A DNA stretch of 9,200 bases, taken from contig DATIHT010000064.1 of assembly GCA_035480415.1 (NCBI GenBank), positions 1 to 9,200 on the forward strand, given 5' to 3'. The position numbers were made by a program, and so were the translations under genes. Shown here piece after piece: positions 6,501-9,200 of the stretch. The stretch's first letter is position 1. Each line of letters starts with the position of its first letter. Source of the stretch: DATIHT01 sp035480415 (GTDB taxonomy: Bacteria > Patescibacteriota > Microgenomatia > Curtissbacterales > GWA2-41-24). The notes under the pieces were generated by a model. The model searched no databases. It was not told where the DNA came from and saw only the letters and a list, made by a program, of their open reading frames with translations.

Positions 6501-6510
6501 CTCACCTCCT
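6501..6510 (-). promoter_or_regulatory. Consensus Shine-Dalgarno of the PUR-domain gene
   Basis: AGGAGGTGAG on the minus strand lies 8 nt before the ATG at 6492. It is the full anti-16S complement, in contrast to the poor or absent sites before most other genes here. It fixes the start of the PUR-domain gene. Confidence 0.9.
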
Positions 6511-6560
6511 CTCGAACTAACTCTTATTCCTAATCTATTTATTTATAAGAAGATAAAACT

Positions 6561-6590
6561 AATATACCCGAAGAAAAACCGAATTGTCAA
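6561..6590 (-). promoter_or_regulatory. Sigma70-type promoter of the PUR-domain gene
   Basis: On the minus strand TTGACA (6585-6590), an 18-bp spacer and TATATT (6561-6566) predict transcription from about 6554, giving a leader of roughly 60 nt that holds the Shine-Dalgarno. This is the best-matched promoter in the window. The -35 lies inside a perfect inverted repeat. Confidence 0.75.
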
Positions 6591-6601
6591 TATACCAATT
6601 C
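6581..6601. promoter_or_regulatory. Operator-like inverted repeat over the PUR gene -35 box
   Basis: GAATTG (6581-6586) and CAATTC (6596-6601) form a perfect inverted repeat with a 9-bp spacer, 15 bp centre to centre. It covers the whole -35 hexamer, a position suited to repression by a dimeric regulator. No regulator gene lies beside it. With 6-bp AT-rich arms, chance is possible. Confidence 0.35.
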
Positions 6602-6616
6602 AGATACTTCACAACC

Positions 6617-6733
6617 TTACCTTTGGGAATCTTTTCGAGCACGGCCATTTGGCCAACAAATAGGACAAGGACCACTCCCGCTATACTTGTGACCCCTACT
6701 ACATATCTTCCATTTGGTTGATTTTGCTTTCAT
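6617..6733 (-). CDS. 38-residue CHCC zinc mini-protein
   Basis: Reading the minus strand from the ATG at 6733 gives 38 residues. Cys11-X3-His15 and Cys23-X2-Cys26 form a likely zinc site in the context KWKICSRGHKYSGSGPCPICWP. The rest is rich in Lys, Arg and Ser. I recall small proteins of this pattern (W-K-C-x-x-GH, then GPCPICWP) next to VOC-type genes in other bacteria, but I know no assigned function. The gene starts 10 bp after the reductase stop, on the same strand, as the last member of the operon. There is no convincing Shine-Dalgarno. The conserved cysteine/histidine spacing argues that it is a real gene and not a chance frame. Confidence 0.72.
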   Translation of the reverse strand: MKAKSTKWKICSRGHKYSGSGPCPICWPNGRARKDSQR

Positions 6734-6743
6734 AAAAAACTAC

Positions 6744-7307
6744 TCACACTTGATAATAAAGCAGAACGTTTCCTGAAGATTTAAATTCGCGACTCTTAAC
6801 AAGCTTTAACTTTCGCCTGTCCATTCCTTTAAAAAATGATTTACCTTCACCCAAAATAACAGGATTTACCATTAGTCTGTATTCATCAATCAATCCAAGC
6901 TTTGCAAATTGAGCAACAATCGTTCCACTACCAAAAATGGCAATATCCTTGCCGTCCATTTGTTTCCATTTTTTGATCTCCTCTGGATCGATTTCATGAA
7001 GTAACGTCGTATTCTTCCATACAACCTTGTTCAAAGACTTTGAAAAGACAAACTTGTAAATATCGTCAATAATTTGTGCGATTTTACGATCATCTCCCCC
7101 AGTCTTTGGATCTTTCAACGCCTTTGGCCAGTAACCTTCAAAAAGCTCATACGTAGTTCTGCCAAAAATTATGCCTCCAAAGTCAGCAGTATGCTCAATT
7201 GCAAATTCATTAAATTCATCATCAACAACATGCCAATCGATATTGCCATCCAATCCTGCAAAATAACCGTCGACGGAAATCATGTTAAATACAACTATTT
7301 TCCTCAT
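6744..7307 (-). CDS. RibD C-terminal/dihydrofolate-reductase-like protein
   Basis: The protein has 187 residues with the fold of the RibD C-terminal and DHFR-like families. It begins KIVVFNMISVDGYFAG, typical of YwjB/YyaP-type reductases. FGRTTYELFEGYWP (48-61) marks the family nucleotide-binding region, and GKDIAIFGSGTIVAQF (119-134) and NPVILGEGKSFF (148-159) complete it. A NAD(P)H-linked reductase role is expected from the family; the substrate is unknown. It is not a classical FolA. The ATG overlaps the DUF2277 stop by one base (TAATG), with GGAG about 7 nt upstream. It is followed by the zinc mini-protein gene. Confidence 0.9.
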   Translation of the reverse strand: MRKIVVFNMISVDGYFAGLDGNIDWHVVDDEFNEFAIEHTADFGGIIFGRTTYELFEGYWPKALKDPKTGGDDRKIAQIIDDIYKFVFSKSLNKVVWKNTTLLHEIDPEEIKKWKQMDGKDIAIFGSGTIVAQFAKLGLIDEYRLMVNPVILGEGKSFFKGMDRRKLKLVKSREFKSSGNVLLYYQV

Positions 7308-7579
7308 TAATTGTCTCCAAATCTCTTAATTGCCAGCAAATGTGCTTTTTTCTCTTCTTCTCTGCGATTATGTGGTTTAGCATCAGTTTCAAGCGCACCC
7401 AAAAAGTGCCTTGTGACGTGAGAAATCTCATCAACAGCATCAAAAAAAGCCTTTTCGTTAACTTCTGAAGGTTTGGAAAAACCTGAAATTTTTCTCACAA
7501 ATTGCAGGGAGGCATCATGAATCTCGTCGTTTGAAACAGGAGGATCGTAGTTAAAAAGTGGTTTTATGTTGCGGCACAT
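7307..7579 (-). CDS. DUF2277 family protein
   Basis: The protein has 90 residues and matches DUF2277 from end to end as I recall the family. The start MCRNIKPLFNYDPPVS, the central ASLQFVRKISGFSKPSEVNEKAF and a charged, Arg/Lys-rich C-terminus are its hallmarks. It is likely soluble and mostly helical. No function is established that I know of. The conserved Cys2 is a family feature and could matter chemically, which is inference. The start overlaps the stop of the preceding VOC gene by one base (TAATG), with AAGG about 6 nt upstream, so it is translated as part of the operon. Confidence 0.9.
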   Translation of the reverse strand: MCRNIKPLFNYDPPVSNDEIHDASLQFVRKISGFSKPSEVNEKAFFDAVDEISHVTRHFLGALETDAKPHNRREEEKKAHLLAIKRFGDN

Positions 7580-8073
7580 TACTTGCCTTCATAGGCTTCT
7601 TTAAGCTTGGCAATATCAAGCTTCTTCATAGGCATAAACGCAGCGGTCACTCTTTCTACCTTCTCCTGATCAGAATCCGAAAGATACTCATCCAAAATTG
7701 TTGGGGTAATTTGCCATGTAACACCAAATTTGTCCTTTAGCCAACCGCATTGCTCCATCTCTGGTACTGCCGAAAGTTTTTTCCAAAGATCATCTATCTC
7801 TTCCTGAGTGTCACATTTAACTATAAAAGAAATCGCGGAAGTAAGGTCAAAACCGGGAACTTTTCCTCCGTTTAGTGCAAGAAAGTCTGCTCCATTAACC
7901 TCAAACTCAACAGTCATCACAGAACCAGCAGGCTTACCTGCAATTTTTTCTGCAGCCTTTGGATACAAAACAGTCTTTTTTATCTTTGAGTTAGGAAAAG
8001 TTGAAACGTAAAAATTTGCAGCCTCTTTGGCTTGATCATCAAACCATATGCATATTGTAAGTCCTTTTTTCAT
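7579..8073 (-). CDS. PF06983-type VOC-fold protein
   Basis: The protein has 164 residues and is similar to the family named 3-demethylubiquinone-9 3-methyltransferase, a name inherited from misannotation; members are VOC-fold proteins of mostly unknown activity. Features are the N-terminal ICIWFDDQAKEAANFYVSTFPNS (7-29), a central strand MTVEFEVNGADFLALNGG (53-70) and the closing DKFGVTWQITP (114-124). It also has a helical C-terminal extension (about 125-164) with the AFMPMKKLDIAKLKEAYEG pattern usual for the family. The start overlaps the preceding gene's stop as ATGA. No methyltransferase SAM-binding motif is present. The substrate is unknown. Confidence 0.9.
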   Translation of the reverse strand: MKKGLTICIWFDDQAKEAANFYVSTFPNSKIKKTVLYPKAAEKIAGKPAGSVMTVEFEVNGADFLALNGGKVPGFDLTSAISFIVKCDTQEEIDDLWKKLSAVPEMEQCGWLKDKFGVTWQITPTILDEYLSDSDQEKVERVTAAFMPMKKLDIAKLKEAYEGK

Positions 8074-8477
8074 TTTTTCATATCCATCGGAGATGGCTTT
8101 AGAATACTTACCCTATTCCCTTCGGAATCAGTAAATACTGCCCACATTCCAATTCCTGGAATTTCAGATGGCTGACGAAGAATTTTTCCACCGGCTGCTT
8201 CGATATCTCCAATTGCACTTTCCATGTCCTCCACGCTAATTACAACAGATGTAACGTTATTCTCGTCATCTTTTTTGAAAAAGCCACCATTGATTGCACC
8301 AGGGTCTTTTGGACGACCATTCCCCTCATTAGATTCAGTAGTTACAGCAAGAACATAATCTTTGTAATCGCCACCCATCATCTGCATGTTCCACCCAAAC
8401 GCTTTGGCGTAAAATTCTGCAACGCGCTTGCTATCTTCGTATGGCATTTCAAAATGAACAACGGGAGTCTTCTTCAT
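8070..8477 (-). CDS. VOC family (glyoxalase/bleomycin-resistance-like) protein
   Basis: The protein has 135 residues with one pair of the beta-alpha-beta-beta-beta modules of the VOC fold. Visible landmarks are VVHFEMPYEDSKRVAEFYAKAFGW (6-29), the glycine-rich INGGFFKK (62-69), VVISVEDMESAIGDIEAAGGKIL (78-100) and the closing FTDSEGNRVSILKP (115-128). His8 and Glu10 occupy a position where VOC enzymes often bind a metal; that they do so here is inference. The substrate is unknown; binding or breakdown of a small toxic molecule is a common theme. It starts 2 nt after the PhnB-like gene and is joined by ATGA overlap to the next. Confidence 0.9.
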   Translation of the reverse strand: MKKTPVVHFEMPYEDSKRVAEFYAKAFGWNMQMMGGDYKDYVLAVTTESNEGNGRPKDPGAINGGFFKKDDENNVTSVVISVEDMESAIGDIEAAGGKILRQPSEIPGIGMWAVFTDSEGNRVSILKPSPMDMKK

Positions 8478-8479
8478 TC

Positions 8480-8902
8480 CTATTTTTCCTCTCCTTTTTT
8501 ACCTGAAACGTTAATCATCCACTGTATGCCAAATTTATCTATAAGCATTCCAAAAGTGTCTCCCCAGAATTGTTTTTCGAGTGGCATGGTAACTTTCCCA
8601 CCTTCTGCAAGTTTATTAAAATATTCCGTTAATTTAGTTTCATCATCGCCCGCAATACTTAGACTTATATTGTCACCCATATGTACTGGGTGTTCAGAAT
8701 TACCATCGCTGGCCATAAAAGAAAGTTCACCGTTTTCCAAAGAAGCGTGCATTATCAAGTCTTTTTGAGATTCGTCCTTTATTTGTTGTGCCTCACCGTA
8801 AGTTTGCATCTTTAAATCTCCGCCAAGTACGGATTTATAAAATTCCATGGCCTCTTTGGTTTTTCCGCCAAATGCAAGATAAGGTGTAAGTTTAGCGCTC
8901 AT
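8480..8902 (-). CDS. PhnB-like VOC-fold protein
   Basis: The protein has 140 residues and resembles PhnB, a VOC-fold family whose catalytic role is unclear. Landmarks are LTPYLAFGGKTKEAMEFYKSVLGG (5-28), the strand LIMHASLENGELSFMASD (49-66), a central ISLSIAGDD (79-87) and the closing FWGDTFGMLIDKFGIQWMINV (112-132). It is the first gene of a six-gene operon, with a good promoter close upstream and a 5' leader of only a few nucleotides. The phosphonate link implied by the name phnB does not apply, as no phn genes are nearby. The C-terminal KKGEEK coding segment also supplies an AGGAGAGG sequence that may serve the next gene. Confidence 0.9.
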   Translation of the reverse strand: MSAKLTPYLAFGGKTKEAMEFYKSVLGGDLKMQTYGEAQQIKDESQKDLIMHASLENGELSFMASDGNSEHPVHMGDNISLSIAGDDETKLTEYFNKLAEGGKVTMPLEKQFWGDTFGMLIDKFGIQWMINVSGKKGEEK

Positions 8903-8916
8903 ATGTTAATAACGGC

Positions 8917-8945
8917 AGTATAACAATGCAAATCTGCAAAAACAA
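8917..8945 (-). promoter_or_regulatory. Promoter of the VOC/DHFR/zinc operon
   Basis: On the minus strand TTGTTT (8940-8945), a 17-bp spacer and TATACT (8917-8922) preceded by TG at the extended -10 position predict transcription from about 8910. The ATG is at 8902, so the leader is about 7-8 nt and there is no room for a Shine-Dalgarno. No internal promoter or terminator is obvious between 8902 and 6617. Confidence 0.65.
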
Positions 8946-8981
8946 TAACGTTTTGGTAATAATTTCGTAAGATAAAAAGAA

Positions 8982-9200
8982 CTAAATAATTGGCTCGTTG
9001 GGAATAAACTTAGGATAAGATCTTAATCTTTGAAGGTTTTTCCCAAAATAAACTTTTGGCTGTTTTGTACTTTTCTGCTGACTGTCCTGATACTCTCTCC
9101 ATTTTTTATATTTTTCTTTAGTCAAATGCATGGTGCCAGTACACTCCACACTGCCACATAAACAAACGTGAGCACAATCTCCACCCTGCTCACACTCTTC
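8982..9200 (-). CDS. Unrecognised cysteine-rich protein, C-terminal part
   Basis: This is a minus-strand reading frame that enters from the right edge and ends at TAG 8982-8984, giving the last 72 residues. The N-terminal part of what is visible is cysteine-rich (EECEQGGDCAHVCLCG, then VECTG), with five cysteines and one histidine that could bind a metal. A charged segment (LTKEKYKKWREYQD) and a basic, proline-containing tail ending EPII follow. I do not recognise the family. The frame stays open through all 72 codons and the composition is protein-like. The start lies outside the window. A TTCTTTTTATC run follows the stop, but no hairpin precedes it. The gene runs in the same direction as the VOC operon, 79 bp upstream of it. 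Confidence 0.65.
   Translation of the reverse strand, partial: EECEQGGDCAHVCLCGSVECTGTMHLTKEKYKKWREYQDSQQKSTKQPKVYFGKNLQRLRSYPKFIPNEPII

Noticed and set aside
6643..6654. GGCC-N4-GGCC inverted repeat in the zinc mini-protein gene
   Set aside because: Four-base arms inside coding sequence are expected by chance.
9016..9025. TAAGATCTTA palindrome near the right edge
   Set aside because: A 10-bp AT-rich palindrome within coding sequence, with no associated promoter or second copy.
1..9200. UGA recoding (glycine) as in Gracilibacteria/SR1
   Set aside because: TGA ends the response regulator, the glycosyltransferase, the VOC protein at 8070 and the reductase at points where domains end and the next gene begins.
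1..9200. CRISPR array, tRNA genes, insertion sequence or prophage
   Set aside because: No regularly spaced direct repeats, cloverleaf-like segments, transposase or phage-type genes were seen; almost all sequence is accounted for by the listed genes.

Overview
The window is AT-rich, compact DNA with short intergenic gaps. It most resembles a member of the Candidate Phyla Radiation (Patescibacteria), probably a Microgenomates-type lineage. This placement is inference. It rests on low GC, very small lineage-typical membrane proteins, several starts with almost no 5' leader, a PUR-domain (DUF3276-type) protein and a membrane-anchored carboxypeptidase-regulatory-like protein. TGA ends several genes exactly where the next gene begins, so the UGA-glycine code of Gracilibacteria/SR1 is excluded.

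Region 1 (1-1278): msrA (+) faces a 58-residue one-helix membrane protein (-, 611-787). Then comes a LapA-like two-helix protein with a coiled coil (+), which overlaps the next minus-strand gene tail to tail by 9 bp.

Region 2 (1270-3232, minus): a two-component pair, a MASE1 histidine kinase followed by an 8-bp-overlapping, receiver-only response regulator.

Region 3 (3293-6257, plus): a GT39/ArnT-like membrane glycosyltransferase, a membrane protein with two repeated beta-sandwich domains joined by an ATGA overlap, and a GNAT acetyltransferase, closed by a strong rho-independent terminator. The kinase and glycosyltransferase promoters appear interlocked face to face. The glycosyltransferase gene carries a perfect 33-bp palindrome in frame.

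Region 4 (6256-6601, minus): a small PUR-domain nucleic-acid-binding protein. It has a clear sigma70-type promoter, a perfect inverted repeat over the -35 box, and the only consensus Shine-Dalgarno sequence in the window.

Region 5 (6617-8945, minus): a six-gene operon of PhnB-like VOC, VOC, PF06983-type VOC, DUF2277, RibD/DHFR-like reductase and a 38-residue CHCC zinc mini-protein, joined by overlaps or gaps of a few bases. The right edge holds the C-terminal end of an unrecognised cysteine-rich protein (-).

No tRNA, rRNA, CRISPR array, transposase or phage gene is visible. Points of most interest are the in-frame palindrome, the repeated leaderless-start geometry, the interlocked divergent promoters and the accessory VOC/DHFR/zinc operon.
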